Below are positions 56,480 to 64,000 of a stretch of 64,000 bases of DNA, piece after piece. Below the pieces are notes generated by a model. The model worked only from the letters and a program-made list of their open reading frames with translations. It was not told the DNA's origin and searched no databases. The translations under genes were made by a program, and so were the position numbers. Source of the stretch: Ferrovibrio sp046297595 (GTDB lineage: Bacteria; Pseudomonadota; Alphaproteobacteria; Ferrovibrionales; Ferrovibrionaceae); contig NZ_JBKBHT010000003.1 in the NCBI RefSeq assembly GCF_046297595.1, positions 186,001 through 250,000 of the forward strand. The letters are read 5' to 3'. Within the stretch, counting starts at the first letter, position 1. Each line of letters opens with the position of its first letter.

Positions 56480-57553
56480 ATGCAGATTGTCAAAGCGATC
56501 ACACGCGGCGTTCGTCAAAGCCTGACGGTCGCCCCCCGAACGCTCCGCGCCATCCCGCGCGCCCTGATAGCTATACCACAGATACTGAACACGGTCCCTG
56601 CCATCGAGGAGTACCAGATTCAGCGCCGCATCCGCCGCGAATTTGACAAAAGCCGCCCGCATGGCGTTCTACCAGTCCAGCTCGCTATTGAGACTGTTAA
56701 TCGCTGCAATGCAGCCTGCGTGATGTGCCCCTACCCGACATTGCAACGCACCAAGGGGATCATGTCGGCCGAAACTCACAAGCTGATCGTTGACAAAGTG
56801 GCTGCCTGGGGTGCGCCGATTCAGCTTATCAGTCACGCCGGAATGGGCGAGCCACTGCTGGACCGCACGATCGTCGAAAAGATCCGTTATGAGAAAAGCG
56901 TATTCCCAAAGGCACGCGTCGCCATCTACTCGAATGTCAGCGCGCTGGAAGAGCATCGTGCAGAGCAGCTCTTCGATGCCAAACTAGACATTCTCTCCGT
57001 CAGCCTGAATGCCTTCTCCAAAGACGTATATGAAACAGTAATGAAGCTGCCTTACGAACGAACGCAGAAGAATCTGCACCGCTTCATCGAGATGAACAAT
57101 GTTCGCGGCAAACCTGTTGAAATCCACGTTTCGCTGATTCCCACCGAGCACCACACAAAAGAGGAAATCCAGGCCTTCCGCGATTACTGGACACCGCTAG
57201 TGCATAATGTTGTCATCCCACCCTATATTGGCTGGGGAGGGCATTTCGAGACCAAGACGCGAAAACGCCAGTATTCCTGCCGCTACGTCTGGCAGGTCAT
57301 GCAGGTGGACTGGGATGGCACCGTTGCCATGTGCTGCGAGGATTACGAAACCAAGTTCCCGCTCGGCAATCTGACAAAACAATCGCCGCAGGACGTCTAC
57401 AACAGCGAGATGTTCCAGGAGCAGCGGCGACGTCAGGTTGATGGTGATTTCGAGATGCCAGACATCTGCAAAAACTGCATCGAATCACAAGATGTCGCCC
57501 GCGATTTCTGGAAGACAGCCACCGTCATTCCCGCTCCGGCCCCTTCGAAGTGA
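56480..57553 (+). CDS. Radical SAM/SPASM protein in the polysaccharide locus
   Basis: 357 residues from ATG 56480, with CGGAG upstream; a GTG at 56462 overlaps the previous stop. Radical SAM motif CNAACVMC (about 77-84), then LISHAGMGEPLLD (about 118). A C-terminal SPASM-like region binds extra Fe-S clusters (YSCRYVWQ, VAMCCEDYE, ICKNCIE, about 268-340). SPASM enzymes act on peptides or sugars; here a carbon-centred modification of a sugar or carrier is conceivable. No peptide precursor gene was seen next to it. Confidence 0.85.
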   Translation: MQIVKAITRGVRQSLTVAPRTLRAIPRALIAIPQILNTVPAIEEYQIQRRIRREFDKSRPHGVLPVQLAIETVNRCNAACVMCPYPTLQRTKGIMSAETHKLIVDKVAAWGAPIQLISHAGMGEPLLDRTIVEKIRYEKSVFPKARVAIYSNVSALEEHRAEQLFDAKLDILSVSLNAFSKDVYETVMKLPYERTQKNLHRFIEMNNVRGKPVEIHVSLIPTEHHTKEEIQAFRDYWTPLVHNVVIPPYIGWGGHFETKTRKRQYSCRYVWQVMQVDWDGTVAMCCEDYETKFPLGNLTKQSPQDVYNSEMFQEQRRRQVDGDFEMPDICKNCIESQDVARDFWKTATVIPAPAPSK

Positions 57554-57563
57554 CACAGGCATC

Positions 57564-58253
57564 ATGCTGACTGGTACCATCGGCAACTTTTTCCGCCAGT
57601 CGTTATATGGCGTCTATAAGCATAGCCTCGGCCGGGTGCTGGGCTGGGGCCTGACGATCAACTATTTTGGCTTCCCTGCCGGCCATTCGCCAGTGCCCAG
57701 CCCGGCACGTCACTATATCGATACCTTCCTCACTCACTATGACGATGCTGTGCATGGCCGCGTAGTTGAGTTCATGCCGCCATATTACCGTGATCGCTAT
57801 CAGCATCGCCCCACCGTAACCGACTATGAGGTCTGGGACACCGTCGAAGCGCCGGGCGCAACCATTGTGGGCGACCTGCAGGCGGCAGGCCATCTGCCGG
57901 ATGGCTGCTTTAACACCTTCCTATGTACACACGTCTTGTGCAATGTGCCTCGCCCATGGCTGGCGGTACAGGAGATGCACCGGCTTCTGGCCCCAGGCGG
58001 AGTGGTGTTATGCACCGTACCGATGGTACTGCAAGGCTATGCCCCACACCCTGGGGACTACTGGCGCATGACGCCGGACTCCCTACGGCTATTGTTTGCT
58101 GATTTCACACGCATCGAAATTCATACTTATGGCAATGCAGCGACGGCATCGGGCTCGCCCCAGTATCTGATGAAGCATCATTTCTCGCCGCAGGTTCTGG
58201 ACTTTCATGATCCAGGATGCCCAAGCATCGTAGCCTGCGCCGCTTGGAAATGA
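57564..58253 (+). CDS. Methyltransferase-fold protein with degenerate SAM motif
   Basis: 229 residues from ATG 57564; the open frame further upstream is a shadow of the radical SAM gene. The second half has the methyltransferase-type blocks FLCTHVLCNVPRPWLAV and RLLAPGGVVLCTVPM (about 110-155) and GDYWRMTPDSLRLLF. In place of glycine-rich motif I it has GRVVEFMPPYYRDRY (about 60), which lacks the GxGxG pattern. It is a relative of the protein encoded at 59.6 kb. Catalytic activity is uncertain. Confidence 0.7.
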   Translation: MLTGTIGNFFRQSLYGVYKHSLGRVLGWGLTINYFGFPAGHSPVPSPARHYIDTFLTHYDDAVHGRVVEFMPPYYRDRYQHRPTVTDYEVWDTVEAPGATIVGDLQAAGHLPDGCFNTFLCTHVLCNVPRPWLAVQEMHRLLAPGGVVLCTVPMVLQGYAPHPGDYWRMTPDSLRLLFADFTRIEIHTYGNAATASGSPQYLMKHHFSPQVLDFHDPGCPSIVACAAWK

Positions 58254-59581
58254 TTATGTCAAAACCGCTGCGAGTTTTTGTCGATCATGGTGAGGCGTAT
58301 GGCAATCTCGGCGACGAAGCCATGCTGTCAAATGCTCTGCGCCGCCTTCAGGCGCAACTCGGCGAGTGCATTTTCGTTATTCCACGAGAGGGTACGCGCC
58401 CACTTCCGGTTTTCGACGGTTGGCGCGTCGAGGAAGTCCCCTCGCCGTTCCTTTTTTACATGGCAGTGCGAGACTGCCTCCAGGCGCTGTTGACGCGAAT
58501 GCGAGGCCATGGCCTGCCACTAGCGGAATTAACTCTGCCCCAGATATCGGCCGCGGCACACCTGCTGTTCGGCCTCAAGAAACATGGAGTAGCGCGTAAA
58601 ATATGTGGTGATCTCACCTCACTTATCGCCGCGCTCAGATCCTGCGATGCCTTTTATGGGGTCGGCGCCGCTGATTTTAATGACTTTAACGCGTTTGGCG
58701 CAGCTTACAAAACTTGGCTCTACGAGGCCGTACGCCCCTTCGTCGCGGTTTCTGCGGTAGGACCGCAGGGTTTCGGTCCGCTTACGCGCACCGATCTGAA
58801 GAGTCTTATGGCGCGTGCCTTCGATCGTCTGGACCTGCTCGCCTTTCGCGATCATGCGTTCAGTGCGGATTATACTCGCACCCTAGCCTTGTCGCACTGT
58901 CGCACGAAGATCACCGCTGACGAGGCGCTCAGCCTACCGCTTGCTTCTGATGCCGACCGTGATTCCTACCTGAAATCCGCCGGTTTGGCGCCGGCTGAAA
59001 ATTTCATAGCCGTACATTGGCGATCGACAGATTACACGCAGGATACAGACCGATATTACGACAAGGTTGCCGCTGCCTTCGATACTGCTACGGAACTAAC
59101 CGGGCTACGCCTCGTCTTCTTTCCGATGAGCTATGACGTCCACTCACGTCATGACAAGGATTGCGGAGCCGAACTGGCGGCCAGGATGAAACATTCCTCT
59201 CGCCTGCTGATGGCGCCGGTAACCAAGGACGTGCAATTGATCAAGACCAGCATTGCCGCAGCACGCTTCACACTCGGCCTATCCTATCATGTGCACGTCT
59301 TCGCTTTATCCGAGGGTAAACCCGCAATCATCATCTTCACCGGCGACTACTACCGTTTTAAATCCCATGGATTGGTAGACTTCTATGGCGCGCCCTCCAC
59401 GGCCATAGACCTTGCGACGGCCGATGAGTCTGAATTGCGCACTGCCATCCAGGTGATACATAGTCAGCACGACAAGGCAGGCCACAAAATCAAGACCGTC
59501 AACGCCGAACTCGCCAAGCGTAACGACTGGGTCATTAGTGAAATGGCCGCATTGCTGCGCCTGAAGGGCCGCCTGACGTGA
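58250..59581 (+). CDS. Polysaccharide pyruvyl transferase family protein
   Basis: 443 residues from the ATG at 58250, overlapping the previous stop (ATG 58256 also possible). The family start is GNLGDEAMLSNALRRLQ (about 20-36), as in CsaB/WcaK-type enzymes that add a pyruvyl ketal from phosphoenolpyruvate to a sugar. The C-terminal half has VHWRSTDYTQD, RFTLGLSYHVHVFALSEGKP and a basic tail. Pyruvylation would add a negative charge to the polymer. Acceptor unknown. Confidence 0.85.
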   Translation: MIMSKPLRVFVDHGEAYGNLGDEAMLSNALRRLQAQLGECIFVIPREGTRPLPVFDGWRVEEVPSPFLFYMAVRDCLQALLTRMRGHGLPLAELTLPQISAAAHLLFGLKKHGVARKICGDLTSLIAALRSCDAFYGVGAADFNDFNAFGAAYKTWLYEAVRPFVAVSAVGPQGFGPLTRTDLKSLMARAFDRLDLLAFRDHAFSADYTRTLALSHCRTKITADEALSLPLASDADRDSYLKSAGLAPAENFIAVHWRSTDYTQDTDRYYDKVAAAFDTATELTGLRLVFFPMSYDVHSRHDKDCGAELAARMKHSSRLLMAPVTKDVQLIKTSIAAARFTLGLSYHVHVFALSEGKPAIIIFTGDYYRFKSHGLVDFYGAPSTAIDLATADESELRTAIQVIHSQHDKAGHKIKTVNAELAKRNDWVISEMAALLRLKGRLT

Positions 59582-60264
59582 ACCTGCTCAGCCGCCTACT
59601 CGGCAAACAAGCTCGGCCCGTGAATTGGGGTGACTTACGCCGTCTGACTCCGATCAGCGCCGCCTTCGGTCAGGATCGAGGCACGCCTGTTCGCCGCCAT
59701 TATATCGAAGCCTTTCTCGACAGCTGCCGCGCCGACCTGCATGGCCGTGTCCTGGAGGTCGGCGATGATCGCTACGCGCAGGCCTTCGCCGCAGCGGACG
59801 CCACCATTGACGTGCTCAGCCCTTCGGCAGAAACGCCAAAGGTGACAGTCGTCGGCGATTTGATGACCGGTGACGGCATACCAGATGAACGGTTCGACGC
59901 CATTATCCTCACTCAGGTTCTGCATGTGATCTACGACATGCGCGCATCGATCGCGACCGCCCACCGGGCACTCAGGCCAGGCGGTGTGCTGCTGGCTAGC
60001 TTGCCAGCGCTGACTCAGATTAGCCGTTTCGATTACGACCGCTGGGGAGATTACTGGCGCGTCACCGACATGGCCGCACAGCGTCTTTTCGACGAGGCTT
60101 TCCCCGGTGGCTCCGTAACCACCACCGCCTATGGCAACATCCTAACCGCCACCGCTTCACTCTATGGCGTTTCTGCACAGGAATTGAGCGCCGCCGAGCT
60201 GTCGCATTATGACCCCGACTATCAGATTCTGGTCGGCGTACGGGCACAGAAAGCGGATCACTGA
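59578..60264 (+). CDS. Methyltransferase-fold protein, relative of the 57.6-kb gene product
   Basis: 228 residues from a GTG overlapping the previous stop. Shares with the 57.6-kb protein the RRHYIEAFLDS start region, the block ILTQVLHVIYDM ... RALRPGGVLLASLP, GDYWRVTDMAAQRLF and TTAYGN. Motif I is degenerate (GRVLEVGDDRYAQAF, about 57-71). The two copies flank the pyruvyl transferase gene. A role in polymer modification is inferred from position. Confidence 0.7.
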   Translation: MNLLSRLLGKQARPVNWGDLRRLTPISAAFGQDRGTPVRRHYIEAFLDSCRADLHGRVLEVGDDRYAQAFAAADATIDVLSPSAETPKVTVVGDLMTGDGIPDERFDAIILTQVLHVIYDMRASIATAHRALRPGGVLLASLPALTQISRFDYDRWGDYWRVTDMAAQRLFDEAFPGGSVTTTAYGNILTATASLYGVSAQELSAAELSHYDPDYQILVGVRAQKADH

Positions 60265-61331
60265 TGCTGATGCGCGTCCTCCGGGCACCACGCAGCCTTT
60301 GGCGGCTCGGCCAAAACCACGTCGCTGCTTGGCGCAAACGACGCGAACCCAAGGGATTGATCCTTCTGTATCACCGAGTGGCGGCACTGGAGTCCGATCC
60401 GCAGCTGCTGGCGGTCACACCGGAGAACTTCGATCGCCATATCGCACTACTAAAGACGCTAGGCACCCCAATGCATCTAAGCGATATGATTGCCGCCGCC
60501 GCCGCCGGACGACTGCCTCGCCGAGCCATTGCCGTGACTTTTGATGACGGCTATGCAGATAACCTGTATTACGCCAAGCCCATCCTGCAGCGCCATGCTG
60601 TGCCCGCGACGGTATTCATCGCCACCGATTTCATCGAACGCCAACGCGAATACTGGTGGGACGTGATCGAGCGTGCAATTCTTGCGCCCACGCCGCTGCC
60701 TGATCCGCTGATCCTGCCTTTCCCCGAGGGGCCACGGCAGTGGCCGGCGAGCGGCGACTTTTTGCCGGCGCCTGGATGGTCGGTCCTGTCGTCGGACGAT
60801 CCCTCGCCGCGACACAGCCTCTATCGCGCCCTCATGACTGCCATCAATCCTCTGTCGCGCGATCAGCGAGACAAAGTGCTATCGGCCTTGGTGACTGCGG
60901 CCCAGATACCGGAGGAAGCTCGAGACAGCCATCGTCCGCTCACCCGCGCTGAGGTCGTCACGCTGGCAGAAGGGAATGTGGTTACCATTGGCGCCCATAG
61001 CCATCATCATCCCCGTCTCTCTGGACTGTCGGCGGCCGAACAGGAGACAGAAATCGACACCGGACGGCAGCGCCTTACTGCTTGGCTGGGCCAAGATATA
61101 GACACCTTTGCCTTTCCTTACGGAAATCTGGACGCCTATTCAGGTGAAACCGTATCTCTGATAAAGCGCAAGGGCTTTGTCCTTTCCTGCTCCAACTATC
61201 CCGGACTGGTACGTGGTGATACCGACCGATACCAGCTGCCGCGCCTGTTGGTACGTAATATTACCCCTCAGGCATTGCAGAATCTGATTATCGAGAGTTT
61301 CGACCACCTGGAACCGGGCTTGAGGGCATGA
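60264..61331 (+). CDS. Polysaccharide deacetylase (CE4/NodB-like)
   Basis: 355 residues. NodB homology domain of carbohydrate esterase family 4, which removes N- or O-acetyl groups with a metal held by Asp-His-His. Visible motifs are LILLYHRV (about 32), the catalytic/metal Asp pair in VTFDDGYADN (about 92) and the His pair in IGAHSHHHPRLSG (about 242). A long insert (about 125-215) separates the motifs. No signal peptide is evident, so it may act in the cytoplasm on a precursor. Start and stop overlap the neighbouring genes (TGATG, ATGA). Confidence 0.87.
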   Translation: MLMRVLRAPRSLWRLGQNHVAAWRKRREPKGLILLYHRVAALESDPQLLAVTPENFDRHIALLKTLGTPMHLSDMIAAAAAGRLPRRAIAVTFDDGYADNLYYAKPILQRHAVPATVFIATDFIERQREYWWDVIERAILAPTPLPDPLILPFPEGPRQWPASGDFLPAPGWSVLSSDDPSPRHSLYRALMTAINPLSRDQRDKVLSALVTAAQIPEEARDSHRPLTRAEVVTLAEGNVVTIGAHSHHHPRLSGLSAAEQETEIDTGRQRLTAWLGQDIDTFAFPYGNLDAYSGETVSLIKRKGFVLSCSNYPGLVRGDTDRYQLPRLLVRNITPQALQNLIIESFDHLEPGLRA

Positions 61332-62746
61332 ACATCCTTCAAGTTAACACCGCTTATCATCAGGGTGGCGCGGCGATGGTGGCAGCCAATCTACAACGCC
61401 GCTATCAAGCGCTGGGACACCATGCATGGATGGCTGTTGGCCATACAACGCAAAAGCACAGTGATGTTTTTGTCATTCCAAACGAACCGCCCGCTCCGAC
61501 AGCGCCGCCATTGCAACCTCGCCATACGTTCCGTGGATTCGCCCAGCGCATTATACGCCGGCTGGGCCTGAATCCGCATTCGGGTAGAATGCAGGCATCG
61601 CTACGCAGACAATCCGAACCAGGTTACGAGGATTTCGATTTTCCCGGAACGAGAATGCTACTCGATCTGCCCCCGGCAGAGCCGGATATCCTGCATTGTC
61701 ACAATCTGCATGGTGATTATTTCGATCTTCGACTATTGCCCCAGCTATCGGCCAAATTGCCGGTGATCTGCAATCTACACGATGCTTGGATGCTGGCTGG
61801 GCATTGCGCGCATTCTTTCGATTGTGAGCGCTGGCGTAACGGTTGTGGCGCATGCCCCGACCTCACCATACCACCAGCCATCCCAGTCGACCGCAGCGCC
61901 GAGAATTGGCAACGCAAAGCGGCAATCTACCGCGCCAGCCGCCTGCATGTGACTACGCCCTCCCGTTGGCTGATGCAGAAAGTCAAAGCATCTATGCTGG
62001 CTCCGGCCTTGCAATCGGCGCGAGTGATTCCCAACGGCGTGGATATGCAATGGTTCAAACCAGGCAACAAGATTGCGGCGCGGCGCGCTCTGAATCTGCC
62101 TGAGGATGACCTTATTCTGATGTTTGCCGCAAACGGCATCAAGGGCAATGTCTGGAAAGACATCGCCACTCTGCGCGATTGCCTGGCGCGGCTAACCCCA
62201 CCGGCCGGTCGTCAGCTACGGCTGCTCGCGTTGGGCGAGACGAGCGCACCTGAACAGGTCGGTCAGGCGACAATTTCCTATGTGCCGCATGTATCGTCGC
62301 CTGATCGTATGGCCAGCTACTACCAGGCCACTGATTTTTACGTGCATGCTGCGCGGGCTGACACATTCCCCAATGTGGTGATCGAAGCCCTGGCTTGCGG
62401 CACGCCAGTTGCGGCAACCGCCGTGGGCGGCATTCCGGAACAAATCCGCAGTCTGCATGTCCCTGGCACGGCACACGACCAACAGGCATGGCCTGCCGAA
62501 AGCGCCACGGGCCTACTCACGCCGCGCGACCCTATCGCCCTGGCGACGGCCTTAAATTACATCCTCGACAAGCCGGACCTAATCGCCATGCTCGCGGCTA
62601 ACGCCGCGCGAGATGCCGCCGCCCGCTTCGATCTCGACCGCCAGGTAGCTGCACTGCTGACTTGGTACGAGGAAATCCTGAGCGAAGCGCCTTCCCTGGA
62701 AACCGCAGACCCTTCATCACCACATATTCTCCCCCCCCGACTCTGA
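61328..62746 (+). CDS. Family 4 glycosyltransferase (GT-B fold)
   Basis: 472 residues. The N-terminal acceptor domain begins ILQVNTAYHQGGAAMVAANL, a typical GT4 start, and contains DILHCHNLHGDY (about 117). A Cys-rich insert (HCAHSFDCERWRNGCGACPD, about 158-177) is characteristic of WcaC-type GT4 enzymes. The C-terminal donor domain has RVIPNGVDMQWF (about 234) and the retaining-GT motif NVVIEALACGTPV (about 348, E-x7-E-like region). It transfers a sugar, possibly mannose or fucose derived from GDP-sugars made in this locus. Confidence 0.9.
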   Translation: MNILQVNTAYHQGGAAMVAANLQRRYQALGHHAWMAVGHTTQKHSDVFVIPNEPPAPTAPPLQPRHTFRGFAQRIIRRLGLNPHSGRMQASLRRQSEPGYEDFDFPGTRMLLDLPPAEPDILHCHNLHGDYFDLRLLPQLSAKLPVICNLHDAWMLAGHCAHSFDCERWRNGCGACPDLTIPPAIPVDRSAENWQRKAAIYRASRLHVTTPSRWLMQKVKASMLAPALQSARVIPNGVDMQWFKPGNKIAARRALNLPEDDLILMFAANGIKGNVWKDIATLRDCLARLTPPAGRQLRLLALGETSAPEQVGQATISYVPHVSSPDRMASYYQATDFYVHAARADTFPNVVIEALACGTPVAATAVGGIPEQIRSLHVPGTAHDQQAWPAESATGLLTPRDPIALATALNYILDKPDLIAMLAANAARDAAARFDLDRQVAALLTWYEEILSEAPSLETADPSSPHILPPRL

Positions 62747-63678
62747 TGACCAATTCCATTTCTGTTACGCCCGCCACCCCAGTCGTTTCTGTCGTTCTGG
62801 GATCGTATAATCGCCTCGCCTTCCTCAAGAGCACAGTGGAAAGCATTCGCCGCGAGATTGACGCTCTGCAAGGCGCCGGCGAGATTATCGTCGTGGACGG
62901 CGGCTCGACTGACGGCAGCATCGCCTGGCTAACCGCACAGAAGGATATTGTCAGCATTATCCAACATAATCGCGGCGAATGGCGTGGGCGGCAGATTCGT
63001 CGCCGCTCCTGGGGTTACTTCATGAATCTCGGATTCAAGGCCGCCCAGGGCAAATACATCTGCATGGTCAGCGACGACTGCCTTCTGCATCGCAACAGTC
63101 TGCGCAACGGCATCGCACATTTCGAGAGTCATCTGGCTAAGGGCGAAAAAATCGGCGCAGTTGCATTCTACTGGCGCAACTGGCCCGAGCAGGCGCAATA
63201 TCGGGTCGGTTTGACGCTGGGCCGGCGCATGTTCGTCAATCACGGCCTCTATCTCAATGACGCACTGACCGAAATCGGCTATATCGACGAGGAACATTAC
63301 TCCTTCTACCATGCCGACGGCGACCTCTGCCTGAAGCTCTGGGACAGAGGCTGGGCCTGCATCGATTGCACCGATGCCTATGTCGAGCATTTTTCTGACG
63401 CCAACACCGAAGTGCGTGCCAGCAATTTAGTCGGACAGAACAGGGACTGGAACGTATTTTTGTCGCGGTGGACCGCACTGGTCGACCCCACCAATCCGCA
63501 TAGTCTTGGCGGGTGGATCGAGCGCGACCATGAGGACACCGACCAGACATGGCGTCAGTTTCCGGCTGACGAACTGCGCCGGATGAAATGGACCAACTGG
63601 CGCCGCGCCGTCGAGCGCCGCGTACCAGGCCTTTCCCGGCTGAAGAGCCTGGCAAGCCGGCGCGGCCGAATTCTGTAG
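62746..63678 (+). CDS. Family 2 glycosyltransferase
   Basis: 310 residues from ATG 62746, which overlaps the previous stop (TGATG); the upstream open frame is a shadow. GT2 features: VVSVVLGSYNRLAFLKSTVES at the start, DGGSTDGSIAWL (about 50), the metal-site region CMVSDDCLLHRNS (about 107) and the late HADGDLCLKLWDRGW (about 188). Cytoplasmic, inverting. Donor and acceptor unknown. A further methyltransferase gene follows after 13 bases. Confidence 0.88.
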   Translation: MTNSISVTPATPVVSVVLGSYNRLAFLKSTVESIRREIDALQGAGEIIVVDGGSTDGSIAWLTAQKDIVSIIQHNRGEWRGRQIRRRSWGYFMNLGFKAAQGKYICMVSDDCLLHRNSLRNGIAHFESHLAKGEKIGAVAFYWRNWPEQAQYRVGLTLGRRMFVNHGLYLNDALTEIGYIDEEHYSFYHADGDLCLKLWDRGWACIDCTDAYVEHFSDANTEVRASNLVGQNRDWNVFLSRWTALVDPTNPHSLGGWIERDHEDTDQTWRQFPADELRRMKWTNWRRAVERRVPGLSRLKSLASRRGRIL

Positions 63679-63691
63679 AAGAGCGAACACT

Positions 63692-64000
63692 ATGACCAAC
63701 ATTCCGCGCTCCACTTCGGGCCAACCCGCGCCGGCAAACGGCACCAAGCTGCATCTGGGCTGCGGCCAGCGTTATCTGGATGGTTATCTGAATATCGATT
63801 TTCCGCTAAACAATCACACAGTGCAGCAGGCCAGCGTTGCCGATCTACATGCCGATATCTGCGGTTTGCACTATGCGCCGGGGTCGATTGCAGAAGTTCG
63901 CCTTCACCATGTGTTCGAACATTTTCGTCGCCCTGTAGCCAGCGCTCTACTGGCCACGTGGCATGGCTGGCTGGCCGATGGCGGTCGTCTGCATATCGAG
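63692..64000 (+). CDS. Methyltransferase-domain protein; partial, runs off the window
   Basis: The first 103 residues from ATG 63692 are visible. KLHLGCGQRYLDGYLNID (about 18-35) is the motif I form common in polysaccharide-locus methyltransferase-like proteins, followed by VRLHHVFEHF and LADGGRLHIE, the motif II/III region. It continues the operon after the GT2 gene, and the locus extends beyond the window. Confidence 0.8.
   Translation, partial: MTNIPRSTSGQPAPANGTKLHLGCGQRYLDGYLNIDFPLNNHTVQQASVADLHADICGLHYAPGSIAEVRLHHVFEHFRRPVASALLATWHGWLADGGRLHIE

Overview
The window looks like the chromosome of a GC-rich alphaproteobacterium, probably of the Rhodospirillales type. This is inferred from protein flavour, codon use and gene content (NasST-type nitrate assimilation, an NdvA-like exporter, a MarR-EPS/RfaH regulator pair); no rRNA or other taxonomic marker is present. 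No tRNA, rRNA, CRISPR array, insertion sequence or phage gene was seen.

Region 1 (1-1.8 kb): the tail of a TRAP-type permease, then queC (queuosine precursor synthesis) converging on a queuosine-precursor transporter across a symmetric terminator. Region 2 (1.8-15.5 kb): an amide/peptide catabolic block. A leftward pair (gamma-glutamyltransferase, M81/MlrC-like metallopeptidase) is divergent from a rightward oligopeptide ABC importer (binding protein, two permeases, fused double ATPase), an M20 deacetylase and an amidase. A HutC-type GntR regulator with a perfect TTGTATATACAA operator and urocanate hydratase (hutU) follow, without the other hut genes. Region 3 (15.5-22.2 kb): two small envelope proteins, an NdvA-like ABC exporter, a second amidase, a MarR-EPS regulator overlapping an RfaH-type NusG paralogue, and rimO.

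Region 4 (22.3-34.5 kb, leftward): a complete assimilatory nitrate operon, nasT > nrtA > nrtB > nasS-like > nrtD > nirB > nirD > nasA > cysG. The nrtA leader can be read almost completely: a sigma-54 promoter (GG-N10-GC), two hairpins each with an A1/G4 hexaloop (the RNA target of ANTAR proteins such as NasT), and an intrinsic terminator whose 5' arm overlaps the second hairpin. Nitrogen starvation (sigma-54) and nitrate (NasS/NasT antitermination) would thus be combined at one site.

Region 5 (35.2-64 kb, rightward): a surface polysaccharide locus that continues past the window end. It makes GDP-mannose and GDP-L-fucose (manC, gmd, fcl) and UDP-galactose (galE), and exports polymer by an ABC route (wzm, wzt with a C-terminal carbohydrate-binding extension). 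It also carries glycosyltransferases, methyltransferases, oxidoreductases, an SGNH hydrolase, a pyruvyltransferase, a polysaccharide deacetylase and a radical SAM/SPASM protein. At its centre (48.8-56.5 kb) is an unusual sugar-acid module: a NeuB-family synthase lacking the SAF domain, a small HAD phosphatase, a CMP-sugar cytidylyltransferase, a class III (not DegT) aminotransferase, a VOC protein, a TIM-barrel isomerase, two SDRs and a GmhA-like isomerase. This is the best candidate here for an undescribed pathway. The AT-rich region before manC holds an ops-like GCGGTAGC, which could link the RfaH homologue at 20.3 kb to this locus.
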